This document shows, in pieces, positions 1 to 10,594 of a stretch of 64,000 bases of DNA; the first letter of the stretch is position 1, and each line of letters opens with the position of its first letter. Source of the stretch: Eupeodes corollae (lineage: Eukaryota; Arthropoda; Insecta; Diptera; Syrphidae); the NCBI RefSeq assembly GCF_945859685.1, contig NC_079147.1, positions 264,544,572 through 264,608,571 of the forward strand. Direction: 5' to 3'. The notes beneath the pieces are model-generated. The model did not search any database. It was not told the origin of the DNA and was given only the letters and a program-made list of their open reading frames with translations. Both the position numbers and the translations under genes were made by a program.

Positions 1-53
1 CTGCACTGACATCTCTAAATGTAGAGAGTTCGCTTCGGGAGTTAATTCATTTA

Positions 54-521
54 ATGCTTACTAGCAGAATAATTAACTCAAAACTGGGCAACTCTTCTAG
101 CAGACGATTCGTTAGTAGAGGGACAACGCAAGGTGGTGTTTTATCCCCTCTCCTCTGGAACCTAGTGGTGAATGAAATCCTAACTAGTCTGGATGCGGAG
201 GGTTTCAGAGTGATAGCCTATGCGGACGACGTTGCTATAGCAGTTTCAGGAAAGCATCTTAATATCCTAAAAGAACTCTTACTAAATGCCTTAGACAGAA
301 TTCTAATACTTTGGGCTGATCGGTGTGGCCTGGGTGTTAACCCACACAAAACCGATCTGGTCTTATTTTCGAGGAGATACAAAATTCCATTTGTCAACCC
401 TCCTTATATTAAAGGAATCCAATTAAAATTCTCAGACGAGGCTAAATACCTAGGTCATGTCTTAGACAAAAAACTAAATTGGAAACGCAACGTACAGGAA
501 AGAGTCAAAAAAGCTACTTAG
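54..521 (+). pseudogene. LINE reverse transcriptase, palm region
   Basis: This 155-codon open segment is the RT palm. It carries TTQGGVLSPLLWN at residues 24-36 (the block usually read as QG-x-LSP-x-L) and the catalytic YADD at residues 56-59, followed by the K-T-x-LVLFSRR block and KYLG-like residues. It ends at a TAG that sits where the sister copy at 36537 reads GTAGC, so the stop comes from a one-base deletion and not from a real C-terminus. The first ATG is only the first in the open segment; the true protein starts upstream of the window. Confidence 0.88.
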
Positions 522-963
522 CTCTCCTTTCTTGCAAAAAAGCTATTGGTAATAAATGGGGTTTACAACCCAGAATCACGCATTGGCTATGCACATCGGT
601 AATCAGACCGATTTTAACGTACGGTGTGGCAGTTTGGTGGACTGCTTTAGAAAAAGGTATAAACAGGGATAAGTTAAATAAAGTCCAACGTTCAGCCTGC
701 CTATGTATAAGCGGATCGCTTCGCACGACCCCGTCTGCAGCACTGGACACCTTGCTCTACCTTACACCTCTTGACATATTTAGCAAACAAATAGCTGCAA
801 GCTCTGCTATCCGCCTCAATGCTTCGTCGCAGTGGACTAACAACAACATTGGCCAATCCGTAATTCTAAGGTACTTAGAATCAATTCCAAAGCACACAGA
901 CTACACCATCCCCCAACTACAATTCGACAGAAACTTCCAGATTTTTGGGAGGATAGGACATTC
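479..963 (+). pseudogene. LINE reverse transcriptase thumb, shifted frame
   Basis: This continues the RT after the one-base deletion. It includes KKAIGNKWG, then SVIRPILTYG and VWWTALEK, which is the usual motif after the palm in LINE RTs, then a stretch leading into RNase H. The same residues occur in the copies at 36900-37330 and, antisense, at 27506-27930. A second frame change lies in the run ATTTTTGGG near 940-950: downstream, the RNase H (SIHFYTDGSK) is read in the third frame. Confidence 0.82.
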
Positions 964-1884
964 TTGGAGGATGAGTCAATCCACTTTTACACAGATGGCT
1001 CAAAAACCAAAGAAGGGGTTGGTGGAGGTGTGTACTCTGAACGACTGAAATTAAGTCTCTCATTCCGCCTTCCCAATCATTGTAGCGTGTTCCAGGCGGA
1101 ACTTTTGGCGATTAAAGAAGTCTTGTCTTGGCTCAAAGAAAACGTGATATCAACATCTGATATCCGTATTTTCTCTGACAGCCAGGCCGCTATCAAATCT
1201 CTGGACTCTGTCTCTACAAACTCTATAACAGTCCATAACTGTCGATCATCTCTAATGGAGATGGGGCAACAGTTTAATATTCACCTTTGCTGGGTGCCGG
1301 GCCATAGAGACATTCCAGGTAACTGTAAGGCAGATGAACTCGCCAGGAACGGTACAGTACAGCCCATCCTACCACATTTGGCAAGTACTGGCATACCAAT
1401 CACTACTTGTAAACTGCTGCTAATGCAAGACGCTGTGAGGAGGGCAGGCACCAGATGGAACAACATCACCACGTGTCAAGCCACAAAAAACATGTGGCCA
1501 ACAATAGATTTAAAAAGTTCATGGTGCTTGCTCTTTCTAAGCAGATCGCATATAAGCTCGATAATAGGTGTCATAACCGGACACTGTCTAATAGAAAAGC
1601 ACGCCACGAGACTAGGCGTATTCTCAAATGACTTTTGCAGAAGTTGTATGGACGAGGAAGCGGAAGAAACGGTTCTTCATCTTCTCTGCACATGCCCTGC
1701 TCTAGCTCGAAAACGCAAGAATTACCTAGGAGAATTCTTCTTTAACGATCTAAACAATCTAAATCATATATGTAGGTATAATCAGCCTCTCACGTTTCGT
1801 AAGGGACTCAAGCTGGTTCCATTGAGCTTAGGAGGACGCCTCAAGATTCATGTGGTATCACAATGGGCCATTAAACTGGCCTAA
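964..1884 (+). pseudogene. LINE RNase H domain and C-terminal zinc knuckle
   Basis: This open segment of 306 codons holds a complete-looking type I RNase H. The four expected acidic residues are present: D11 in FYTDGSK, E46 in FQAELLA, D72 in FSDSQAA and D124 in KADELA. WVPGHRDIPGN at 110-120 is the conserved histidine loop. Downstream, FCRSC followed by HLLCTCPAL forms a CX2C-HX4C knuckle typical of the end of these ORF2 proteins. The domain would remove RNA from the RNA/DNA hybrid during target-primed reverse transcription. It ends in TAA shortly before the 3' tail. The segment is open but is cut off from its RT by a frameshift. Confidence 0.9.
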
Positions 1885-1915
1885 GTGTGTCCGTTTCCAT
1901 CTTGGACAGCCACTA

Positions 1916-1938
1916 TAACCTAACCTAACCTAACCTAG
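1916..1938 (+). repeat. (TAACC)n 3' tail of LINE copy 1
   Basis: Four perfect TAACC units and a partial fifth directly follow the short 3' UTR of the LINE. This is a simple-repeat 3' tail in place of poly(A), as known for I- and LOA-type elements. Its complement is the TTAGG-type insect telomere unit, but nothing telomeric surrounds it here. Confidence 0.85.
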
Positions 1939-2239
1939 AGCAGAATTAAAATATCATAAGTTTCATAGCGTTGTGTCCAAAATTAAAGGAAATCCCAAGA
2001 TTTTTCTTTTCTTTGCATGTTAAACAAAAAAAAGCAGATTATTTTCGTTTTAGTTAAACTAAAACTCATTTTTAATATTTTATATTTTGTTGACTAAATT
2101 ATAAATATTTCTTTAATTTCTGTATACAGAAAGTTTTAAACATTGATTTATTTTCTTTTTTGACTAAACTAAAAGTCACACGTTGTTTATTATAAATTGT
2201 CTTGGTAAATATATATTTTTTTTTTGTAATAAACACACA
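1939..2239. other. AT-rich spacer
   Basis: No coding or structured feature is seen. It contains T-rich runs and repeated AACTAAAA-like words between two LINE insertions. Confidence 0.6.
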
Positions 2240-2287
2240 CTCAAGGCGATATTACTACCCTTATTATGCAGAGGCACAGTGTGAGCA

Positions 2288-3235
2288 CTAGGAAGAGGAG
2301 AGAAGGTTTAAAAGGAGATGTAAGTGTACATTGGTTTTGAATTCCCGAATATTGCAATGACTAGGAAAGACAGAGTGTGGTAAGACATTCCACATTCGCG
2401 TAGTACGGCTAAAGAACGAATCTCTGTTTTTGATAGTACGGCCGAAGTTGGGCTCGAGGGTATACTGATGAGCATTCCTAGAAGCGCTAGTATTACGGTT
2501 AAACTGTTTAAGGGGAGGAATGCAACTGGTTATTTCACTAGAGCATAAGCCGTTAAAATACCGGTAAAAAAGGGACAGACAAGAGACCTTACGACGATGT
2601 TCAAGCGAAGTAAATGAACTTATGATGATATTATCAACTACCAATTTAAATGCTCTACGTTCAATACCATCCAAGAGGCTTAAGTAAGTTGCAGGAGCAC
2701 CAGCCCAGAGATGGGAATTATACTCAAGCTTTGGGCGTATGGAAGTCTTGTAGATAACAGCCAGATCAGAAGGGGTGAAATATTTCTTACATCGCCTAAG
2801 GAAACCCAAACACCTTGCGGCATTTTTGGCGACATCGCGTATGTGATCATTCCACAAGAAGTGATTGGTGACATACATACCGAGAATATCGAAGTGTTCA
2901 GTCTCATTGATGCAAGTGCCATCCATGGATAATGGCAATCGGGGTATATCTCGCTTTAACGATACAAGACAGCATTGGGTTTTCGAAGCATTAAATTCCA
3001 CGCGGTTTTTTAATCCCCATTGAACAATGCTGTTTAGGTCGGAATTTAATAAGCTGATCATGTTTTGTCGTTGGAGTTCCACATCCAAAGAAGAGGGATG
3101 TGAATCTGAAAACGAATATGAAAAGCTAAGAGTACTATCGTCAGCGAAACCATGTATTGAATTAGATGTTGCAGACAGGAGATCATTAATAAAAATGAGA
3201 AAAAGTGTTGGAGATAGAACAGAGCCCTGGGGCAC
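2288..3235 (-). pseudogene. CR1-like LINE RT, palm to C-terminus
   Basis: 315 open codons. They begin within GVPQGSVLSPTLFLIF, with the first residue read from a GTG valine codon, so this is not a true start. The catalytic FADD lies at residues 30-33. It continues through thumb motifs (TSIRPKLEYNSHLWAGAP, ERRAFKLV) to the basic C-terminal segment and a stop. The frame upstream is damaged, and the GLKSENCQI block seen in copy D is missing or altered just before GVPQGS. Confidence 0.87.
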
Positions 3236-4090
3236 ACCATCATTTATTTTGAATGATTCAAAAGTTAATTACTAGTGCAATGAAGGATTAATGTATAAAA
3301 GCCGAATGCACGCGCAATTTGGATAAGAGAGTCTGATGTCAAACCCCTTAAAATGCTTTTGAAATATCAAGTGCAATAATTTTACTCTCTCCAAAACGAT
3401 GTAAAGATTTGCTTCACTGTACGGTGAGAACCATGAGAACCATGAGATCACCAGTGAACCTATTGCTACGAAAGCCGTATTGCCGGTCATTAAGAAGCTT
3501 TTGATCTTCAAGATATTTCTTGAGCTGAAAATTAATAAGCGTTTCCATGACCCTGGAAAAAAGGGACGTAAGTGCAATCAGTCGGTCGTTAGAGGGTGAG
3601 GAAGATTCACCTTTTTTGGTAATAGGATGGACAAAATGCCGTTTTCCGTCCGCTCGGAACGAGACCTGATTAGTAGGACAGATGAAAAAAGCTTACGCAG
3701 TGGTTTTGCCAGCGTTGAAGAACACCTCTTCAGAACAATAGCGGGGATACCATCCGGACCAGCGGATTTATGTGTGTTTAGATCTCTTAGGACTCTTGCC
3801 ACAATAAGAGTGCGAAAAAAGATTGGTCCCATAGAATCACTTACTCGCTCAAGTACAGGCGAAGTCATGACACTCACTGGCAGCGAAGAATTGGCGGCGA
3901 ACTGCCTAGCAAAGAGATTAGCTTTCTCTAAAGAGCTAACAAAAGGAGTGTCAATGACAACGAGCGTGGGAACCGAAGAAGAGGAAGAATATCTAATATT
4001 TTTTACAAATGACCAAAAATTTGTACTGCCTTTGGGACATTGCAGTATTTTTTGCCAACTTTTGGTCATGTAAAAATTTGGTCTGTCCAA
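3236..4090 (-). pseudogene. CR1-like LINE RT, fingers, broken frames
   Basis: From 4090 down to about 3578 an open frame holds KSAGPDGIPAIVLKRCSSTL, the RT motif before the fingers. From about 3577 to 3420 the match moves to another frame with LINFQLKKYLEDQKLLNDRQ, YGFRSNR and FTGDLM. A 9-base tandem duplication (AGAACCATG twice near 3425-3445) disrupts the HLTEQLNK segment seen in copy D. Between 3270 and 3410 the expected DISKAF block is scrambled. Confidence 0.75.
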
Positions 4091-4223
4091 TATGGGCGTT
4101 GCAGGCCTTCCTGGCTTGTTTGAACTTTTTTCGGCTTTCCTCAGTACGGTTGGCTTTATAGCAACGGAAACTTACCTCTTTGGCCCTAATAACCTCTTTA
4201 CAGCTCGCATCGAACCATGCGTT

Positions 4224-4822
4224 TTATTTGGGTCTGATACTTTTAACCCTGTTCGGTATAAAAGTTCTCATTCCCAGGAGAATTAAACTTGTGATCATAT
4301 CAGCACTGGCGTCAACGTCACTATCGAGGAAACATAGTGACCAGTTAAATATCCTGAAGTAATTATTGAGACCGTCCCAGTTGGCTTTCTCGTATTGCCA
4401 AACGGTTCTTTTAGGAGCTCTTTCTTTAACTGAACAGTTTTGACACGAGAAATTTGCTGATATAACACAATGGTCATATGTTCCTAGAGGAGATAGAACA
4501 CGAACAGTGTACTTATCAGGGTCAGAGGTAAGAAACAAGTCAAGAGTGTTTTCTGCTCGACCGATATTCGGGTGGGCTCGTTGACTAGCTGAGTTAGGTG
4601 GTTCAACTCAGCGAAGATTTCTGCACATACTCCATGGGGTGTTGTCTGGCCTGAATGTTGAAGCCATGAAGAATTGTGTACATTGAAATCGCCCGTAACA
4701 ACGATTTCAGTGCGAGGATAGGACGAAACAATTCTATGGATGGAATCAAACAAAGCATCAAATTCACGAGAAGTTGATATTCCGTCTAAATTTGGGCAGT
4801 AGTGAATGAATTGTCCAGTCAT
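4224..4822 (-). pseudogene. CR1-like LINE endonuclease C-terminal half
   Basis: The 4484-4822 segment reads IVVTGDFNVHNSSWLQHS, the GDFN metal-binding block of AP-like LINE endonucleases, followed by NEPTRIS. The 4224-4538 segment continues in another frame with SDHC-like residues (YDHCVISANFSCQN), the final catalytic block of the domain. This enzyme nicks target DNA for target-primed reverse transcription. The N-terminal half is absent, so the element is 5'-truncated near 4830-4850. Confidence 0.8.
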
Positions 4823-4850
4823 TGCAAAATAAAAAAAATGTCTAAAACCA

Positions 4851-7060
4851 ATACAGATAGAAATAAGAAAATAAATTTACTGAATTGAAACACAGAATAA
4901 TTATCAATATAAAAAAAAATAATTTGTAAAATCATACTATCTCATTGCATTTTTAATTTAAATTGTATTTTCTTTACAACAGGCGGCTTAAAATCGTGCT
5001 TTGTAATAATTTCTTTAAATAATAATTATATAATACGAATTGAAAAAGTAAAGAAAAACTTGTCTCTTTTTGTCTTTTGATTGTTTAGAGCTTCTAATCT
5101 CTGTTTGTACTTTGGTTGTGCACGTATTCTGAGCTTGTTCTGAGCGAGCTTTATTTGCTTAGAATAAAACAACTGAGAAAAAACAATTTGAATGTTGAAC
5201 ACAAGCATTTGACATGTGAAATTGAATACTAAATGTGACTTATGTAGCTGTCAGGTGTTTTTCAAAAATATTTCTGAGCACTCAGAACATTCTCTTTTCC
5301 GAGGATATTTGTAGCATGCTCTATACGCTATTAAGAACTTTTTGCAGAGCTATTAAAGAAGAGTGGCTAAAGGATACCTTTTTTTACCAATTATCGTTAG
5401 CTCTTAAACAAGTTCCAAGGTAAAATAAAATTATTTAAGTTCTAGAAAAAAAAACAAGTCTTTCTGTTTTGTCTCCTTTATCAGCTTTCGATTTGAGGAT
5501 CCAAATACAGAAACTGACCTTCAAGAAGTATTTGTTCTAAATCACTTTTGATATTTTTTTTTCTTCAAAAACCCAAAAACCATTTACAGAGAACCTACAT
5601 AAATTCCTTAAAATAAAACACCATTTAAATGGAATCAATACCAAAAATAGCAACGTCTCGTACTTATTCCCATGTGCCATGTGATGGCCATTTAAATTAC
5701 ATGGCATAGCAATTCCGTTGTACTCCTCGTCTCCTAGGTACCTTCCTACACCTTTGACTGAATGAATGAACAGCCTATTCTGACATGCAAAAACTTTTGC
5801 AATTGTGCCAAGGACTGTTTACATTTTTAGTCCTCGCATCATTCAAGTGGGCCACATGCAAACACCACATAATACGAGTATCACAATAATTCACGAACTC
5901 ATTTATTACTTTTCTCATCGTTTACATCAATCGAATAAAATTGCCTATAAATCAACAATTCACGCGCAAATGATTTTTATCTTAATGTATGAAATTTTTA
6001 AATTGAAAAATAAATTGAATCACCCGACTTAGGTAAGCATTAATTTGTTATCAATCATGGACATTTTTTTCTTCCTCGACTTCGAGTGTTCAAGTGCGAA
6101 ATTATAATATCTACCCCCATTAAGACAAATAAAATTGAAAAAGAAAAGAAATTATTTTCAAAGACAAAAAACAACAAAGAAAAGTAACAATGAAGGAAGA
6201 ATAAAATATAACTTTCGAATTATCATGATGGGAAATGTAATTCAATACTAACGTTATATCCGGCTTCCTAAAATACGGAAGTATAAACGCAGGAACAGCT
6301 ATATAAGACACGCATATTATGTTCCCCCTATGTACATGTATATAGGATATTATTCGATTAATGTTAAGTTGTGGTTGCATTTTGATGCAAATGCGAAACA
6401 ACCTCTAGCTGGCGTATCGCCTCATGTGTTTTTTTAATTTTCAGGCCATTGCCGTTAAATATACACTCCAAGTCAATTGATGAAGGATTTTTTCTTTTTA
6501 ATTTTGCCTAATTTTCTTTTTTTTTTGCTTAAAATGGGATTTTCACATTTCAAAAGTGGGATATTCGAAAAATGCAAGTTAACTTAAAGTTTTATATTAA
6601 TTACTCAAAAAAACGACAGTTAGTAGTTGGCCCAAAGATAGATGTGTATCAAGGATTAAAGAAATTTTTTAAGATCAACAAAAATGTGTAGATCCTCAAG
6701 TGTGGGATATTCAGAAAAAGTGTATACTATCTAAAAAACGCTAAAAGGACATTACAATTTTTCAATACTTGGTAAGAACTGCATTCAATTTGTAAGATCA
6801 GTAAATATCTAAAAATATCAGGATTTATGTAATTCACATCGTTTTTCGAACCGCTTAATCCATGATATTATAACCCCTATTTTGGGAATATTCAAAATTG
6901 AAAAGTATTTTACCTAAAACATCATCATAGAGTTGCCAACTAGTTTCAATTTTATTCAACGCCAAGTTATTTATGTAATATTAAATTAAAATATCGATTT
7001 ACTGTCGTTTGTGGGATTTTCTAGAATTTCGGGATTTTAAGAGAATTTTTTGGGATATTT
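4851..7060. other. AT-rich non-coding stretch with recurring GGGATATT words
   Basis: I see no convincing gene in about 2.2 kb. Small open frames (for example 5805-6032 and 6120-6401) have no recognisable motif and AT-driven composition. From about 6540 the words GTGGGATATTC, TGTGGGATATTC and TTGGGATATTTG recur with A-rich spacing. Similar words reappear beyond the LINE fragment at 8617-8910, once inverted, which suggests an old repeat split by the LINE. Confidence 0.5.
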
Positions 7061-8110
7061 GCGTAGGTAAGGTAAATTGGCTGGCGGTTGATGAAGTTAT
7101 CGCCACACTTATCCATTATGATACTCTGAAGTATTAAACTTCCCTATGGGTTCTCTTGTTCCAGCCATTTAGAGGCTTTTATAACGCCCAGCAGGCGGTT
7201 TACTGAAATGCCTACCAATTCTGCAAGCTTATTTAAGAAGCGTTTGTCTAAGAGTTTGTTTCTAGTGTGGCATAGTGCTAGGCAGTGGCATAGTAGTATA
7301 GAGGCTTTCTCATCTTTCATTGTTTTTTTGAAGTATCGTGTTGCCAATGATCAGTTTAAGTACACAAGATGGGGTAGGTCTATATGGGATTGTGCCAGAG
7401 TTGTACTTGTGATCGACAGTTCATCAGCTATCTCGTTTCCAGGCACATTACTGTGACCCGATACCCAACAGAGTCTAGTCTTAAGCTATAAGCTAAGAAC
7501 CGTTAGTTCTTGTCGACGGTAATTTACAAGCTCAGATTTTATGAATGCTTGTCTATCAATGAAAACGGCGACATCAGCTCGTGATAAAGCCTTTGCCGAG
7601 ATTGAGAATTTTACAGCGTTTGTCACTGCCAATACCTAGGTTTAGAGCTGGAAGACACAGCTTTGATTGGGTAGTCTGAAAAAGTTGGCAAGATTGAGTG
7701 TTTCAGAAAAATAACATGCAACTACTCCTGCGTTAGTTTTTGATCCGTCAATATACATAGATATTGTATATATTGTTCACCCATTCGTTCCTATCAGGGA
7801 AGGGTTTATTGAATTGAGACATGGAGTCTGTGATTACATTGTGCCCTATGCATTCAAGTATAAATCTGGGCCTATGAATTGTATAATCTGGTATTTTCAT
7901 CATATTTGTAAAGAGTACTAAATCTGTTTTGAGGAGTTTAATAGTCATGCCACAGTTTTAAGTCCATGTTTAAGTTCTGGTTCATTTGTTCACTTATAAT
8001 GGTTAGGAATTTCTGAGTCGCCAGTAGAGCTACGTCATCAGCGTATGCTATTGCTGTGACACCACTGTATTCCAGTTCTGTAAGGATTTCATTCATGACC
8101 AAAATCCACA
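7061..8110 (-). mobile_element. I/LOA-like LINE fragment (RT and RNase H), second family
   Basis: On the minus strand, 8100-8000 gives an RT palm with AIAYADDVALLAT. 7948-7880 gives KTDLVLFT-x-KIP, the same block as in LINE copy 1. 7660-7420 gives a degraded RNase H with SRADVAVFIDRQAFIKS, then CWVSGHSNVPGNEIADEL. The part downstream to about 7080 is the C-terminal extension. Identity to the 1-1938 family is low, so it is a related but different family. Stops and frameshifts throughout show an old, inactive insertion. Confidence 0.8.
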
Positions 8111-9837
8111 GAGATATTTGAATAAAAAAGTAAATAAACTATCTATAAGATCAAACAATTCCCTTTCCCGCCTCATAGGAACCTCACTTGTGTGCAAACC
8201 GGTGTACTGACACTATGTGCGGCATTGCGCCACACACGACACACCAAATTGTACGCACATAAGTTGTTAAAGAGAGGAAAGATCAGAATGAGTGGCGTTG
8301 AAGCTTGAAGGAAATCAACAACGATTCATTATGCGATTGGAAAGTAAATGTTGACGTCATCCCCATACACATCACACCCATTAACACACCAACACAGAAA
8401 AACCAAAAACTTTTGTCTTAGCTCGCACCGTGTCTGACACCGAAAATCGACGTCTGCTCAAGCCAACACAAGTGTGGTGTCTATGGACCGCTTAAGAGAA
8501 AATGCAAAATATCAGTGTTTCTTTCAATGTAAATAGAAGGTTTGGAACTAAATTAACCCTACTTGTGTAGAAAAAAAAATCAATTGTGAGCAGATTTAAA
8601 GGTCGACAAAATTGCTTAAGTTTTTTGAATATCCCACTATTTGAGCAAATGTCATCTTTTGGCATTTTATAAATAAAAACTACGACATAATTAAAAATGG
8701 AAAATACACTTTTTATCGAAGCATTTTATTAGTTAAAACTGACTACGAAACATCAAGTTTTGTATTAAATGTTGATTTTAAAAAAGTAACTAAGTATTAA
8801 TTGTTATTTTTGTATTTGTGGGATATTAGAACAAAATAATATCACGATACACAACATATAATAAATTGCAGATATTTATAAGCCATAGATTTTTTAAATG
8901 ACGCATTTTTTAAGGGATATTTTGAAAAATCCTAATGCTTTCTAGGTTTAATTTTAAATTTTCTCAATCGGTCTTATGAAATATTGCAATTTAGGGCACA
9001 AAGTAAGACAAGACATTTTCAGAAACCAATTTGGAAAAAAAAATATCTGACCTAATCAAATGATGTGGACAGTTTCAAATTCACTTTTGACAGAAATAAT
9101 TACACAAACAAAAACAAACTACCGGGACTTGTGTTACCTTGGGTACCTAGCAAACAAACACATGTTACTTTATTTAAAGAATTAAAATAAAGGTAGGTTC
9201 CCATTCCTATATACCTACCTTACCTATCAAGGGTCTTTTGTATTTTTGGTATTTATAAAAAACAACAGGTGACCAGTAATAATGTTCTTCTTTGTCGATG
9301 AAGGTATTTTAGGAATGCATGCCACGCGTTATTTTTGTAGCTTGGATAAGAGTTCCAATTAGGAATAATTTTCAATTGAAAATTGTAATTTTGGTTTTGG
9401 GTGTGTCGACTAACCTAGTTCGATATTTCTAAATACACACACATATTGTCTGTTAACAAAGTAATTACATATACAATATACATACGTTTGTACGTGCATA
9501 TATAATTAAGGACAGTGGCTATTAATGAATGACTAGAAATGTTAACGTAAAAATAGTGACAGTACTCATTTTGTATTATCTACAAAATACATCATAATCG
9601 CTCTGTACTAGATTTGTGACATTTTACAATTGGGTTAATGATAATTTCTTGTCAATCAGTAAAACAACTTATCTAAATGTTTCGCTAATATTCTTTTTAT
9701 TTAAGATAATAATTCAGGTAAAGTAGGTTAAAGCATTAATCTCAGTAGGGTAGTAGGTCAGTTAAGAATAATTTAATATATTTGATTCAATAATAGTAAA
9801 ATCATTTTATTTTTAAATCTTAAATAATATAATAAAT
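8111..9837. other. Non-coding stretch, including a GC-richer island at 8150-8480
   Basis: No gene is recognised. 8150-8480 is clearly less AT-rich than its surroundings and has no repeat character or transposon motif; it could be host regulatory DNA. 8560-9000 returns to AT-rich sequence with GGGATATT words. 9400-9520 holds TA/CA-rich low complexity sequence. Confidence 0.45.
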
Positions 9838-9975
9838 GGGAAAGTCAGTTTGTTTGTTTGCTTGTTTGTCCGTCGTTCACGTTGCAACAGAGCAATATTA
9901 TGACATGATTTTTTATGTGGAGGTCGTAGGTAGGCTGAAGAATGTTTATAGATACTTTTGACCCCGTTCAAATAT
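9838..9975 (+). repeat. Probable dispersed repeat segment (TTTG-TTTG-TCCGTC type)
   Basis: A TTTG-rich tract followed by TCCGTCGTTCACGTTGCAAC and ATGACATGATTTTTTATGTGG resembles a dispersed repeat segment that I believe is common in arthropod genomes. There is no second copy in this window, so the call rests on recollection and is weak. Confidence 0.3.
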
Positions 9976-10594
9976 CTAATTTACAGCCTATTCAAGCAGA
10001 TCCGCCGGTAACACTTATAATTAGATATTCTTTTTTAAAACACTCATTAAAAGCATATCATTAGGTGCTGCTTTTGGATTGGATCTATCATCGTTACCTA
10101 TGATCTTATAATGACATTAACGCACAAAACAATGCTATCATGGACTCCGAACAGATAATTTAAGACCCAGTACAGTTTCTTAACTCACTTGCGCTGTCCG
10201 GTGTGCAGTCACATAAGGTCCAATTAAAATTAAGCGTGCCAATAATGCTACAAGACTTTATGTCACACAACTTGGCTGTAACATTCTCAATGCTTATATC
10301 TTAAATGACGTTGGAAAGGGTGAAAATATAGTCTTTAATTGTTGCAGATTTACAGTTTCAATTTCAAAAGGCTTCAATTCATATCTAAGTTAGTCTCACT
10401 ATGACAATTAATAAGGTGCAAGGGCAAACATTGCTTCATTACTTTAACAATAGACAGCGTTACATTTTACATAGGTTCTTCTTTGTTGCTTTTGATTGTG
10501 GAAAGCTTACCAAATTTTTAAAGGAACAATGAACATTTCACTTAAATAAGGAGGCAAATTGGCAACCTTCGATTGAGTACTTAGGTATTTAGAC
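9976..10594. other. Non-coding spacer
   Basis: No open frame, repeat or RNA signal that I can support. Mixed composition, ending at the 3' end of the next LINE. Confidence 0.5.

Larger units (their letters stand above)
1..1938 (+). mobile_element. I/LOA-like LINE, copy 1, 5'-truncated by the window edge
   Basis: A non-LTR retrotransposon reads left to right. It has an RT palm with YADD, then the RT thumb, an RNase H domain, a terminal CCHC-like zinc knuckle, a short 3' UTR and a TAACC tandem tail. RT plus a C-terminal RNase H is typical of the I, LOA and R1-related LINEs; the exact clade is inferred. The frame is broken at least twice, at about 520 and about 945, so the copy is dead. Copies of the same family lie at 36380-38315 (sense) and 26845-27930 (antisense). 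Comparison with the 36.5 kb copy shows that the first break is one lost G: it has ACTGTAG where this copy has ACTTAG. Whatever lies 5' of the RT is outside the window. Confidence 0.9.
2240..4850 (-). mobile_element. CR1-like LINE, copy A (endonuclease and RT)
   Basis: An antisense non-LTR element, the longest copy of a family present five times in this window (the others are at 58570, 33545, 38580 and 63061). Read on the minus strand it runs from the end of an AP-type endonuclease (VVTGDFNVHNSSWL near 4680), through a linker, to the RT fingers (KSAGPDGIPA), palm (VPQGSVLSPTLFLIFINDLL, FADDSTLS) and thumb, with a C-terminus of NRDSFFSRTTRMWN. The motif set fits the CR1 group; this is inferred by eye. 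It ends in a conserved non-coding tail around 2240-2287, whose core CCCTTATTATGCA also ends copy B. The frame breaks several times between 3235 and 4540, so the copy is not active. Confidence 0.88.

Noticed and set aside
514..750. Minus-strand ORF opposite LINE copy 1
   Set aside because: Shadow of the RT coding strand.
1916..1938. Interstitial telomere repeat (CCTAA)n
   Set aside because: Only about 23 bp, exactly at the 3' terminus of a LINE, so it is better read as the LINE tail.
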